A stretch of DNA of 6,445 nucleotides from Betaproteobacteria bacterium (GTDB taxonomy: Bacteria; Desulfobacterota; Desulfovibrionia; Desulfovibrionales; Desulfovibrionaceae). Position numbers and translations under genes: made by a program. Where the stretch lies: contig WRKB01000238.1 in NCBI GenBank assembly GCA_009778295.1, forward strand, positions 1 through 6,445, read 5' to 3'. The first letter of the stretch is position 1. The number at the start of each line of letters is the position of its first letter. The notes beneath the pieces are model-generated. The model did not search any database, was not told where the DNA came from, and was given only the letters and a program-made list of their open reading frames with translations. Shown here piece by piece: positions 1 to 6,413 of this stretch.

Positions 1-1
1 C

Positions 2-511
2 CTGCTCCCTACGGCTGCCGTCACTGTACTGGATGTGGAAATTCCCGTTACCCGCATCATGCTGTTTTGCGCATCCGTGCTGCTGATGCTTTTGCTCTAC
101 TGGTTTATCCACCGAACCCGTGTCGGCGCGGCCATCAGGGCGGTCGCCATCGACCAGGGCGCGGCGAAGCTGGTGGGTATTGATGTCAATCGCATCATTG
201 CCTTGGTATTTCTCATCGGTCCGGCTCTCGGCGGTTCAGCCGGCGTCATGGTGGGCCTGTACTACGGGCAAATTACCTACGACATGGGGATGTCCTACGG
301 CCTGAAGGCTTTTATTGCTGCCATTCTGGGCGGCATAGGCAATATACCCGGGGCGATGCTGGGGGGCCTGTTGCTGGGGGTTTTTGAGGCCCTCGGCACA
401 GCCTATTTTGCGGTCGGCTGGAAAGACGCCTTTGCGTTTTGTCTGCTTATCCTCATTCTTATTGTCCGTCCCACCGGGATTCTCGGCGAAAGGGTGGCTG
501 ACAAGGTATGA
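2..511 (+). CDS. livH: LivH, branched-chain amino acid ABC transporter permease (5'-truncated by window edge)
   Basis: Inner-membrane permease of a LIV-type ABC importer; it pairs with LivM to form the translocation channel. The frame is open from base 2, so the gene starts outside the window and the GTG at 35 is internal. The 169 visible residues contain a hydrophobic helix (about bases 59-112), then the family's cytoplasmic loop around bases 122-190 (GAAIRAVAIDQGAAKLVGID), which corresponds to the EAA-like loop that contacts the ATPases. Further hydrophobic segments follow, including the LivH-typical GGIGNIPGAMLGG (bases 332-370), and it ends with RPTGILGERVADKV. Its stop TGA (509-511) overlaps the livM start as ATGA, implying coupled translation. 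Loop and glycine-rich motifs make the family assignment firm. Substrate specificity cannot be read from the permease; branched-chain amino acids are the default, other hydrophobic amino acids are possible. Confidence 0.95.
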   Translation: MLPTAAVTVLDVEIPVTRIMLFCASVLLMLLLYWFIHRTRVGAAIRAVAIDQGAAKLVGIDVNRIIALVFLIGPALGGSAGVMVGLYYGQITYDMGMSYGLKAFIAAILGGIGNIPGAMLGGLLLGVFEALGTAYFAVGWKDAFAFCLLILILIVRPTGILGERVADKV

Positions 512-1632
512 TGGAACTTACTCAGCAGCGTTATTTTTCCCTTGTTTCTGGAGCGGTTTTTTTTGCGTTTATGGCTGCGTTGCCGCTTATTCTTTCCAAT
601 ATCGGCCTTGATGGCGACGGCCGTTATCACATAGGCGTACTAAACGATATCGGCCTGTATGCCTTGCTTGGCTTGTCGTTGAACATCATTCTGGGAGATG
701 CGGGCCTTTTCAGCATGGGACACGGCGCGTTCTACGCCATGGGCGCGTACACCACCGCCATGTTGAATACGAAATTCGCCATACCTATTTTGTATACCCT
801 GCCGCTGGCCGGGTGCGTGGCGGCCTTTTTCGCCTTTCTGGTCACTATGCCTATCTTGCGCTTGCGGGGTGATTATCTGCTGGTGGTGACCATAGGCATT
901 GTGGAAATTGTGCGCATCGTGCTGACAAACGATGTAGGCGGCGCCACGGGCGGAGCCAACGGCATCGCGAACATTGCCCGACCGGAAATTTTCGGCTACC
1001 GCATTATCACTCCCACCCAATTTTTCTATTTGATTTGGGGATTTGTTGCCGTAACGGTCGTGGTGTTTTATGCCCTGAATCATTCCCGTTTTGGCAGGGC
1101 GCTCAACTATGTAAAACAGGATGAACTTGCCGCGGCAGGCAATGGCATTGATACGTACCGCTATAAACTCATGGCCTTTGTCCTGGGAGCCTTTTGGGCG
1201 GGGATGGCCGGAACGCTCTATGCCAGCAAAATGAAATTCATTTCTCCGGAGGCTTTCTCTTTTTCGGAATCCGTACTCTTGTTTGCCATTGTCATTCTCG
1301 GCGGTGCCGGCAGTATCCCTGGCGTCATCCTTGGCGCGTTCATGCTGATAGGCCTGCCGGAATTATTCCGCGAACTGGCCGATGCCCGGATGATGTTTTT
1401 CGGTCTGGCTATGGTGCTGATGATGATTTTCCGTCCACAGGGATTTTTGCCGACGCGTCGCAGGAGGTATCACGCCAAACAGGAAGTAGGCAAATTTTCC
1501 TGTGCGGCCGGAAGCCTCTGTCCTCTCGATAATCCGGTATTTACGCTCGACAGCCATGTGCCAGAGCAGGATCTTCCCCTGTTCGACGGCCCCAGGCCAT
1601 TAAGGGACACGGAACTGGACGAAAAAGCATGA
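508..1632 (+). CDS. livM: LivM, branched-chain amino acid ABC transporter permease with extended C-terminal tail
   Basis: Second membrane permease of the importer (374 aa). Features in order: first hydrophobic helix at residues 10-31; the LivM-type stretch LNIILGDAGLFSMGHGAFYAMGA at about 58-80, written here only as a location guide to its GLFSMGHGAF core; conserved LRLRGDYLLVVTIG at 117-130; the cytoplasmic loop GRALNYVKQDELAAAGNGID at 196-215; ILGGAGSIPGVILGA at 263-277; and the usual family end FRPQGFLPTRRRR at 308-320. A hydrophilic tail of about 54 residues with two cysteines follows (321-374), longer than I expect for this family. Two adjacent ATGs at 508 and 511 are possible starts. 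The first overlaps the livH stop (ATGA); the second is better spaced from AAGG at 503-506. The stop TGA (1630-1632) overlaps the livG start. The role is firm; the exact start and the function of the tail are not. Confidence 0.95.
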   Translation: MMELTQQRYFSLVSGAVFFAFMAALPLILSNIGLDGDGRYHIGVLNDIGLYALLGLSLNIILGDAGLFSMGHGAFYAMGAYTTAMLNTKFAIPILYTLPLAGCVAAFFAFLVTMPILRLRGDYLLVVTIGIVEIVRIVLTNDVGGATGGANGIANIARPEIFGYRIITPTQFFYLIWGFVAVTVVVFYALNHSRFGRALNYVKQDELAAAGNGIDTYRYKLMAFVLGAFWAGMAGTLYASKMKFISPEAFSFSESVLLFAIVILGGAGSIPGVILGAFMLIGLPELFRELADARMMFFGLAMVLMMIFRPQGFLPTRRRRYHAKQEVGKFSCAAGSLCPLDNPVFTLDSHVPEQDLPLFDGPRPLRDTELDEKA

Positions 1633-2396
1633 GTACGATCCTCTCGTTGCAAAATCTGATCAAAACATTCGGCGGTCTGATGGCTGTTGCCGGTGTATCA
1701 TTTGATGTGGAAGATCATTCCATTGTCGGACTCATCGGGCCGAATGGCGCGGGCAAGACCACGGTCTTCAACCTCATTACCGGCAATTACCGTCCTGATT
1801 CGGGAACAGTCATTTTTGCGCGGCGCGGCATAACCAATATGCCAACGCACAAAATCGTACAACTTGGCATTGCCAGAACTTTTCAGACAATTCGTCTTTT
1901 TCAGGAAATGAGCGTGCTGGAGAACGTGCTTTCCGGCTGCCATTGCCGCATGCGGGCGGGCTTGTTCGCTTCCATGTTCCATACGCCCGGTCAACGCAAG
2001 GAAGAACGGCTGGCCGTGCAACGAGCCATGCGAGAATTGGCTTTTGTAGGGCTGGACGAACAATATACCAATCTGGCCAAGAACCTTTCCTACGGAAATC
2101 AGCGCCTGCTCGAAATCGCGCGGGCGCTGGCCACGGAACCCAGCTTCCTCATTCTTGACGAGCCTGCCGGGGGGATGAATACCCAGGAAACGCAAGATTT
2201 GATGGGCCTTATCCGCGCCATCCGCAGCCGGGGGATCACCGTGCTGCTTATTGAACATGATATGCATTTGGTAATGGAAGTATGCGAAAAACTTGTAGTG
2301 CTTGAATATGGAGCGGTCATCGCGGAAGGGGGGCCGGAAGAAATCAAAACAAATCCCCAGGTAATCAAGGCCTATCTGGGCGCGGAAGACGACTGA
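1629..2396 (+). CDS. livG: LivG, branched-chain amino acid ABC transporter ATP-binding protein
   Basis: Cytoplasmic ATPase subunit (255 aa, the normal LivG size) that forms a heterodimer with LivF beneath LivH/LivM. All nucleotide-binding elements are present: Walker A GPNGAGKTT at residues 37-45; Q-loop in ARTFQ, Gln86; ABC signature LSYGNQ at 153-158; Walker B FLILDEP at 173-179 with catalytic Glu178; and the H-loop in LLIEHD, His210. The RTFQTIRLFQEMSVLENV segment (83-100) and the insert before the signature are characteristic of LivG rather than LivF. The ATG at 1629 lies in an ATGA overlap with the livM stop, and only a weak GGA-type ribosome-binding sequence precedes it, so coupling to livM translation is likely. 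The gene ends with KAYLGAEDD, as usual for the family. Unlike in many liv operons, livF does not follow directly; 121 bases intervene. Confidence 0.96.
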   Translation: MSTILSLQNLIKTFGGLMAVAGVSFDVEDHSIVGLIGPNGAGKTTVFNLITGNYRPDSGTVIFARRGITNMPTHKIVQLGIARTFQTIRLFQEMSVLENVLSGCHCRMRAGLFASMFHTPGQRKEERLAVQRAMRELAFVGLDEQYTNLAKNLSYGNQRLLEIARALATEPSFLILDEPAGGMNTQETQDLMGLIRAIRSRGITVLLIEHDMHLVMEVCEKLVVLEYGAVIAEGGPEEIKTNPQVIKAYLGAEDD

Positions 2397-2410
2397 CTTG
2401 CAACGGCCTC

Positions 2411-2437
2411 GCGCGCAAGACGCTTCGGCTTGTGCGC
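2411..2437 (+). promoter_or_regulatory. Intercistronic stem-loop with UUCG tetraloop between livG and livF
   Basis: GCGCGCAA (2411-2418) pairs with TTGTGCGC (2430-2437), eight base pairs including one G-U. After a three-base bulge (2419-2421), GC (2422-2423) pairs with GC (2428-2429) around the loop TTCG, a cUUCGg tetraloop known to be exceptionally stable. It starts 14 bases after the livG stop codon. The bases after it are ATCTTGGG, so there is no U-tract and it does not look like a standard intrinsic terminator. It is more plausibly an mRNA-stabilising or processing hairpin that sets different livG and livF transcript levels. The structure was paired by hand, not computed; its function is inferred. 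Confidence 0.5.
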
Positions 2438-2456
2438 ATCTTGGGAAGGAGTACTC

Positions 2457-2504
2457 ATGTCTTTAGCCCTTCAATGTCTACTTTCAAAAAATAACCTGCT
2501 CTGA
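2457..2504 (+). CDS. Possible leucine-rich 15-codon leader ORF upstream of livF
   Basis: An ATG at 2457 is preceded by AAGGAG (2446-2451) with a five-base spacer, a better ribosome-binding site than that of livF. It opens a 15-codon frame, MSLALQCLLSKNNLL, ending with TGA at 2502-2504. Six of the 15 codons are leucine, written with five different codons (TTA, CTT twice, CTA, CTG, CTC), and the last two sense codons are both leucine. The stop TGA is the beginning of the TGAGGA that serves as the livF ribosome-binding site, and the livF ATG lies 13 bases further on. Translation of this frame could therefore control livF, either by reinitiation or by ribosomes pausing on the final leucines. It is in a different frame from livF and does not resemble a LivF N-terminus. 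I do not recognise it as a known leader peptide. With only 15 codons, chance cannot be excluded. Confidence 0.4.
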   Translation: MSLALQCLLSKNNLL

Positions 2505-2508
2505 GGAA
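2502..2508 (+). promoter_or_regulatory. Ribosome-binding site of livF overlapping the leader ORF stop
   Basis: TGAGGAA lies nine bases before the livF ATG at 2518. Its first three bases are also the stop codon of the leucine-rich leader ORF, so a ribosome terminating there would sit directly on the livF initiation region. This site supports 2518 as the livF start: the livF frame is closed upstream by TAG at 2464-2466, and no other ATG, GTG or TTG in that frame lies between them. Confidence 0.6.
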
Positions 2509-2517
2509 TCACGAGAG

Positions 2518-3261
2518 ATGGCAACAGACAGTTCGGGTTCTTCCTGCCTGGAACTTCGCAAGCTCCGGGTAAAATACGGCAGTGTGGAAGTTCTGCACGG
2601 CATCGACATTACGGTGAACAAGGGCGAAATCGTCACCATCCTCGGCGCGAACGGGGCTGGAAAAACCACCATGCTACTGACGATCAGCGGTTTGCTCAGA
2701 CCCAGCGAGGGAGAAATCTTTTTTGAAGGCAAGGCGTTACATACTCTGCCTTCGCATGCCGTTGTCGCCTGCGGTATTACCCAAGCTCCGGAAGGACGTC
2801 GAATTTTCGGCACCATGAGCGTGCTGGAGAACCTGCGCTTGGGCGCCTTTACCAGCCGGGACAAAAAACGTAATAACGATACCTTGGAATGGATTTTCAC
2901 CCTGTTCCCGCGGCTGCATGAACGGGAGGGACAGCTTGCGGGTACGCTCTCAGGCGGTGAACAGCAGATGCTGGCCATTGGCCGTGCGCTGATGAGCTCA
3001 CCACGCGTGCTGTTACTGGATGAACCTTCCTTGGGCCTTGCGCCGATGCTGGTGCGTTCTATTTTCGATACTATCAAAACCATCAATCAGACAGGCGTGA
3101 CGGTGGTTCTTGTCGAACAAAACGCCAAAGCGGCCTTGAAACTGGCCGACAGAGGCTACGTGCTGGAGGTGGGCAACGTAGTGATTGCCGATACTGCGGC
3201 GAATCTGCTGGCCAACCCGGAGGTGCAAAGCGCGTATCTGGGCAAGGCCAAAGAGCAGTAA
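2518..3261 (+). CDS. livF: LivF, branched-chain amino acid ABC transporter ATP-binding protein
   Basis: Second cytoplasmic ATPase of the importer (247 aa). Motifs in order: Walker A GANGAGKTT at residues 43-51; Q-loop Gln89 in ITQAPEGRRIF, a LivF hallmark; ABC signature LSGGEQQ at 144-150; Walker B VLLLDEP at 164-170 with catalytic Glu169; and LVEQNAKAAL at 198-207. In the last motif Gln201 stands where most ABC ATPases have the H-loop histidine; this is the usual LivF sequence, not a defect. The first ten residues (MATDSSGSSC) are a short hydrophilic extension before the conserved core. The start is fixed by TGAGGAA nine bases upstream and the lack of other in-frame starts. The gene is separated from livG by a 121-base spacer with a hairpin and a small ORF, and its stop lies 13 bases from the convergent putA stop. 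Family assignment is firm; substrate is inferred. Confidence 0.96.
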   Translation: MATDSSGSSCLELRKLRVKYGSVEVLHGIDITVNKGEIVTILGANGAGKTTMLLTISGLLRPSEGEIFFEGKALHTLPSHAVVACGITQAPEGRRIFGTMSVLENLRLGAFTSRDKKRNNDTLEWIFTLFPRLHEREGQLAGTLSGGEQQMLAIGRALMSSPRVLLLDEPSLGLAPMLVRSIFDTIKTINQTGVTVVLVEQNAKAALKLADRGYVLEVGNVVIADTAANLLANPEVQSAYLGKAKEQ

Positions 3262-3270
3262 CCCACAATA

Positions 3271-3288
3271 ATGACTATACCCAGTCAT
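3271..3288. other. Short inverted repeat at the livF/putA convergent junction
   Basis: ATGACT (3271-3276) is repeated inverted as AGTCAT (3283-3288) around a six-base loop, covering the end of the 13-base gap and the last codons plus stop of putA. It could form a weak six-pair stem in either transcript. No T-run follows on either strand, so it is a poor terminator candidate and may be chance. It is recorded because it is the only symmetric element near the junction where both transcripts must end. Confidence 0.2.
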
Positions 3289-6200
3289 CATCCTCAGCGA
3301 TGGGCGTAAAGCCGCGGCGCATGGTATTTTCTGTGACCACACGCGGATCAAGGAACTGCATCAGATAGTCCGGTCCACCGGTTTTGGAGCCTACGCCAGA
3401 CATCATAAATCCGCCGAAGGGCTGGCGCTCCACCATCGCCCCGGTAGTTCCCCGGTTCAGATACAGGTTGCCCACGCGGAAATTTTTGCGGGCTTTTTCC
3501 AGATTGTTGGGGCTCCTTGAGAATACCGCGCCGGTCAGGGCAAAACGGGTGGACATGGCCATATCGAGCGCCTGATCAAAATTTTTGGCGCGCATGACGG
3601 CGAGTAGCGGCCCGAATACTTCTTCTTGGGCGATACGATGCTCCGGCGTAATGCCTTCCACAATAAGCAGCGGCACATAGCAGCCCTCGGCAGGCAGGTC
3701 GTTCCGCTTCACCAGCACCCTGCCTTCAGATTCGGCAATAGCAATATAATTCAATATATTCCCCTGCAGGGAGGCGTCGGCCACCGGGCCCATGGAGTTT
3801 TGCGGGTTCTCCGCCGGGCCGATGTCGATGCTTTTGGCAGCTTCTTTCAGCCTGGCGATGAATTTGTCGTAAATAGCATCCAGAACAATAACGCGTGAAC
3901 AGGCCGAACATTTCTGCCCCTGGAAGCCGAAGGCCGAATAAACGACTTGAATAATCGCCTCATCAAGATCGGCGTCATCGTCGATGATAATGGCGTTTTT
4001 GCCTCCCATTTCCGCGATGACACGCTTGACCTGCTGTTGCCCGTTTTGCACTTTGGCCGCTTTTTCCACGATGCGCAGCCCTACATCCATGGACCCCGTA
4101 AAGGCGATCAGACTGATGTCCGGATGTTCGATAAGATAATCTCCCATAACGGAACTTCTACCGGGACAATAATTGAACACGCCCGGGGGCAGTCCGACTT
4201 CTTTGAAAATTTCGACAAGGTTATACCCGATGGCCGAAGCGATGGAAGACGGCTTAAAAACAACCGGATTACCGGTAACGATGGCGGCGGACACCATGCC
4301 GATGGCAATGGCGAAAGGGAAATTCCAAGGGGAAATGACTGCCGCGATGCCTTTAGGTTGGTAGAACAGGTGGTTCCATTCTCCAGGAGCGCGGCCCATG
4401 CGGCGCGGTGGAGCCAGACGCAATATATCCCGCGCGTAGTACTCCAGAAAATCAATGCCTTCTCCAACGTCGTGATAGGCTTGATCCCATTGTTTACCCA
4501 CTTCCAGCACCTGCATAGCCGCAAGCTCAAATATGCGGCGGCGGGCTACAGCGGCGGCCTTGTGCAGATACAAGGCCCGCTCCTCCGGCGGGGTATCGCG
4601 CCACACCTGAAAAACACCCTTCGCAGCAGCGATGGCGGCGTCGATTTCTGCGCAGCTCGCTTGGCAAACATTGGCGATACATTCGGAAGGTTTTGCGGGG
4701 TTGGTGGTAGGCAGTGTTTCTGCAGTGGCCACATCCCGACCATTGATAAACAGCGCTAACGTGCGCCCGTTTTTTTCCCGCGCCAGAGCGATCCCGTCCA
4801 CAAAACCCTGCCGATTGGCGGCTAGGGTTAAGTCGATCATGGGTTCGTTTACAAAAGGCTGGAATATGCCGCCTGTTTCCGGCGCATGTCCCATGGCAGC
4901 AAGGCGCTCTGCCTTGGTTTTGGACACGGCCGCTTTATGTTCCAGTTCGCGCTTCAGGGTGATTTCCGGATTCTCCAGCAGACGTTCCAGTTCCGCGCCG
5001 TCAGCAAAGCTCTGCCTGAGGAAGGATTCGTTCGCCGTATTCTCCAACAGGCGGCGCACCAGATAGGCCATACCCGGGATAAGGTCGCCGTAGGGACAAT
5101 ACAGGCGTACCCTGCCAGCCACATGTAAAAGGCCTTTACGTACAGGTTCAGCCATGCCGTAGAGTACTTGAAATTCATAGCGGTCTTCGGGAACACCGAG
5201 CGACTTGGCCGTTTCCATGACGGCCGAAATGGTGCGTACGTTGTGTGATGCGCAGGCGAAATAGACCCAGGCGCTGTTTTCCAGAATGGTTCTGGCGGCT
5301 TTTTCATAAGCGATGTCGGATTCAGGCTTGTGGGTCCACACAGGTATGGGCCAACCGCACTGTTTGGCGATCAGGGTTTCGTAATCCCAGTATGCTCCTT
5401 TCACGAGACGAATGGCTATGGGCAACTCTTCGGTCTTGGCCCAGGCAATAAGCTGTTCCACATCCTGTTGTACGCTCGTGAGGTAGGCCTGGAGGACAAT
5501 GCTCATATGCGGATAATCGCGGAATTCAGGATCGGAGCGCAGGCGTTTGTACAGGGCAATGGTAATATCCCGGAACTTGAGCTGCTCCATATCAATACAT
5601 AAAAAACCACCCATTGCTTTAATCTTGCGGTATAACGGGGCAATACGATGATAAATGCGTTCAACCGCAGACTCCTGATCTGCTGGTTTCGCCTGGGAAT
5701 AAAGCGCGGAAGGTTTGATCGAGACATTGACTTTGGGCGTGGTCCCCCAATCACAGTCCCCGTATGGGCCGTTGCCGGGCAGGGTACTCCAGTTTCGGCA
5801 CTCCCCGGCAATGAAGTCCACCAGCTCATGATATCCTGCGGCATACGCATCACTTTCTTCTTCGCTAACAGCGGCCTCGCCAAGAAGATCAATTGTGAAG
5901 GCGAACCCGTCCTTGCGCAGTTTGGCAAAACCTTTCATGGCCTCCTTGACGTTTTCGCCAATAATAAATTGGCGGCCCATGCCTTCAATTTGAGAACGGA
6001 TGGTAGACCCCATGAGTTTGCCGGCAAGCGTCCCGCCGAATCCGGCAGCGCTTGCGCCGAATTTGAGTACAGCGGGCACCTCCACGCCATCACCGGAGAA
6101 GTATTCGCGGATATGCCGCAGTAACGATTCCGGGGTGTTGAGATACGGCATGACATCGACAAAGCGGAACAACTGCACCTTGAAGTCCTCGTTCTTCATG

Positions 6201-6322
6201 GCCCAGTCCATTACTTTGCCCGTCCACCATCCCTTGTCGAATATAGAGGGGGCCTCACCACTGATGCTGCGAAAGAATTCTTTGCCCTTGGCGATGATTT
6301 GTGCTTCAAGCTGCAGATTCAT
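3275..6322 (-). CDS. putA: PutA, bifunctional proline dehydrogenase / L-glutamate-gamma-semialdehyde dehydrogenase
   Basis: Oxidises proline to P5C with FAD, passing electrons to membrane quinone, then oxidises glutamate semialdehyde to glutamate with NAD+ (1015 aa). Proline dehydrogenase half, about residues 1-460: SIKPSAL with Lys203, CIDMEQ with Asp244, LQAYL with Tyr280, RLVKGAYWDYE at 305-315, ASHNVRTI at 358-365, and AYLVRRLLEN at 419-428, whose Tyr420, Arg423 and Arg424 match the E. coli PutA proline-binding set. Aldehyde dehydrogenase half, about 520-1000: SPWNFPF with Asn667, FKPSS with Lys690, FTGS at 741-744, EMGGKN with Glu771, GQKCSA with catalytic Cys805, EEVFGP with Glu901, and PFGGFMMSG near 968. 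The chain begins directly with the enzyme, so there is no ribbon-helix-helix domain and it should not be an autorepressor. Length and N-terminus fit the compact (type A) PutA class, as in Geobacter. No frameshift or missing catalytic residue was seen. Confidence 0.97.
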   Translation of the reverse strand: MNLQLEAQIIAKGKEFFRSISGEAPSIFDKGWWTGKVMDWAMKNEDFKVQLFRFVDVMPYLNTPESLLRHIREYFSGDGVEVPAVLKFGASAAGFGGTLAGKLMGSTIRSQIEGMGRQFIIGENVKEAMKGFAKLRKDGFAFTIDLLGEAAVSEEESDAYAAGYHELVDFIAGECRNWSTLPGNGPYGDCDWGTTPKVNVSIKPSALYSQAKPADQESAVERIYHRIAPLYRKIKAMGGFLCIDMEQLKFRDITIALYKRLRSDPEFRDYPHMSIVLQAYLTSVQQDVEQLIAWAKTEELPIAIRLVKGAYWDYETLIAKQCGWPIPVWTHKPESDIAYEKAARTILENSAWVYFACASHNVRTISAVMETAKSLGVPEDRYEFQVLYGMAEPVRKGLLHVAGRVRLYCPYGDLIPGMAYLVRRLLENTANESFLRQSFADGAELERLLENPEITLKRELEHKAAVSKTKAERLAAMGHAPETGGIFQPFVNEPMIDLTLAANRQGFVDGIALAREKNGRTLALFINGRDVATAETLPTTNPAKPSECIANVCQASCAEIDAAIAAAKGVFQVWRDTPPEERALYLHKAAAVARRRIFELAAMQVLEVGKQWDQAYHDVGEGIDFLEYYARDILRLAPPRRMGRAPGEWNHLFYQPKGIAAVISPWNFPFAIAIGMVSAAIVTGNPVVFKPSSIASAIGYNLVEIFKEVGLPPGVFNYCPGRSSVMGDYLIEHPDISLIAFTGSMDVGLRIVEKAAKVQNGQQQVKRVIAEMGGKNAIIIDDDADLDEAIIQVVYSAFGFQGQKCSACSRVIVLDAIYDKFIARLKEAAKSIDIGPAENPQNSMGPVADASLQGNILNYIAIAESEGRVLVKRNDLPAEGCYVPLLIVEGITPEHRIAQEEVFGPLLAVMRAKNFDQALDMAMSTRFALTGAVFSRSPNNLEKARKNFRVGNLYLNRGTTGAMVERQPFGGFMMSGVGSKTGGPDYLMQFLDPRVVTENTMRRGFTPIAEDDDWV

Positions 6323-6327
6323 ACGAG

Positions 6328-6333
6328 TTCCTC
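6328..6333 (-). promoter_or_regulatory. Ribosome-binding site of putA
   Basis: On the minus strand GAGGAA lies five bases before the ATG at 6322-6320, a good Shine-Dalgarno sequence and spacing. It supports the chosen start of PutA, whose first residues also match what I recall of compact PutA proteins. No convincing -35/-10 pair was seen in the 91-base spacer upstream, so putA may be transcribed from a promoter ahead of the preceding gene. Confidence 0.7.
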
Positions 6334-6365
6334 AGTAAACCATTACGAATTTTCTTGGGAGGATT

Positions 6366-6391
6366 TCCGCCCTGCCTTCCGGCAGGGCGGA
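6366..6391 (-). terminator. Perfect GC-rich hairpin between the upstream gene and putA (terminator-like, no U-tract)
   Basis: TCCGCCCTGCC (6366-6376) and GGCAGGGCGGA (6381-6391) form a perfect 11-bp stem with a four-base loop. Read on the minus strand, the direction of the flanking genes, the loop is GGAA, a GNRA-type tetraloop. The hairpin begins 22 bases after the stop of the upstream gene and ends 43 bases before the putA start. The next minus-strand bases are AATCCTCCC, so the U-tract of an intrinsic terminator is missing. It may be a 3'-end stabiliser or processing element, or an attenuator giving less putA than upstream message. The stem is plain in the sequence; the role is inferred. 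Confidence 0.45.
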
Positions 6392-6413
6392 TGCCGCAGA
6401 AGCGCAGTAACAA

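Noticed and set aside
640..1083. A 147-codon minus-strand frame inside livM, and a similar 189-codon one inside livG (1698-2267)
   Set aside because: Both are opposite well-supported permease and ATPase genes and show no domain features; their histidine- and glutamine-rich composition is typical of a shadow frame.
2464..2520. livF might originally start at 2457, with a frameshift having produced the small ORF
   Set aside because: The small ORF does not resemble a LivF N-terminus, the conserved LivF core already begins about ten residues after the 2518 start, and 2518 has its own ribosome-binding site.
1908..2832. An exact 18-base direct repeat ATGAGCGTGCTGGAGAAC at 1908-1925 and 2815-2832
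   Set aside because: Both copies encode the same conserved MSVLEN motif in the paralogous ATPases LivG and LivF, so shared ancestry and codon preference explain it without a repeat element.
3947..4759. A 270-codon plus-strand open frame antisense to putA
   Set aside because: It lies wholly inside the strongly supported PutA coding sequence, has no recognisable motif, and reads as low-quality shadow protein; long antisense frames are common opposite conserved genes of this base composition.
5648..6124. A 158-codon plus-strand open frame antisense to the PutA N-terminal half
   Set aside because: Same reasoning: it overlaps conserved proline dehydrogenase codons and shows no family motif of its own.
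6329..6363. Five-base complementarity between TCCTC (minus strand, at 6359-6363) and the putA Shine-Dalgarno GAGGA (6329-6333), a possible RBS-sequestering stem
   Set aside because: Only five pairs across a 25-base loop, with no extension; too weak to claim as a switch without folding and conservation data.
6323..6365. A possible promoter directly upstream of putA
   Set aside because: The AT-rich stretch after the hairpin has no convincing -10 box, and the -35 position would fall in the hairpin; no pair could be supported.
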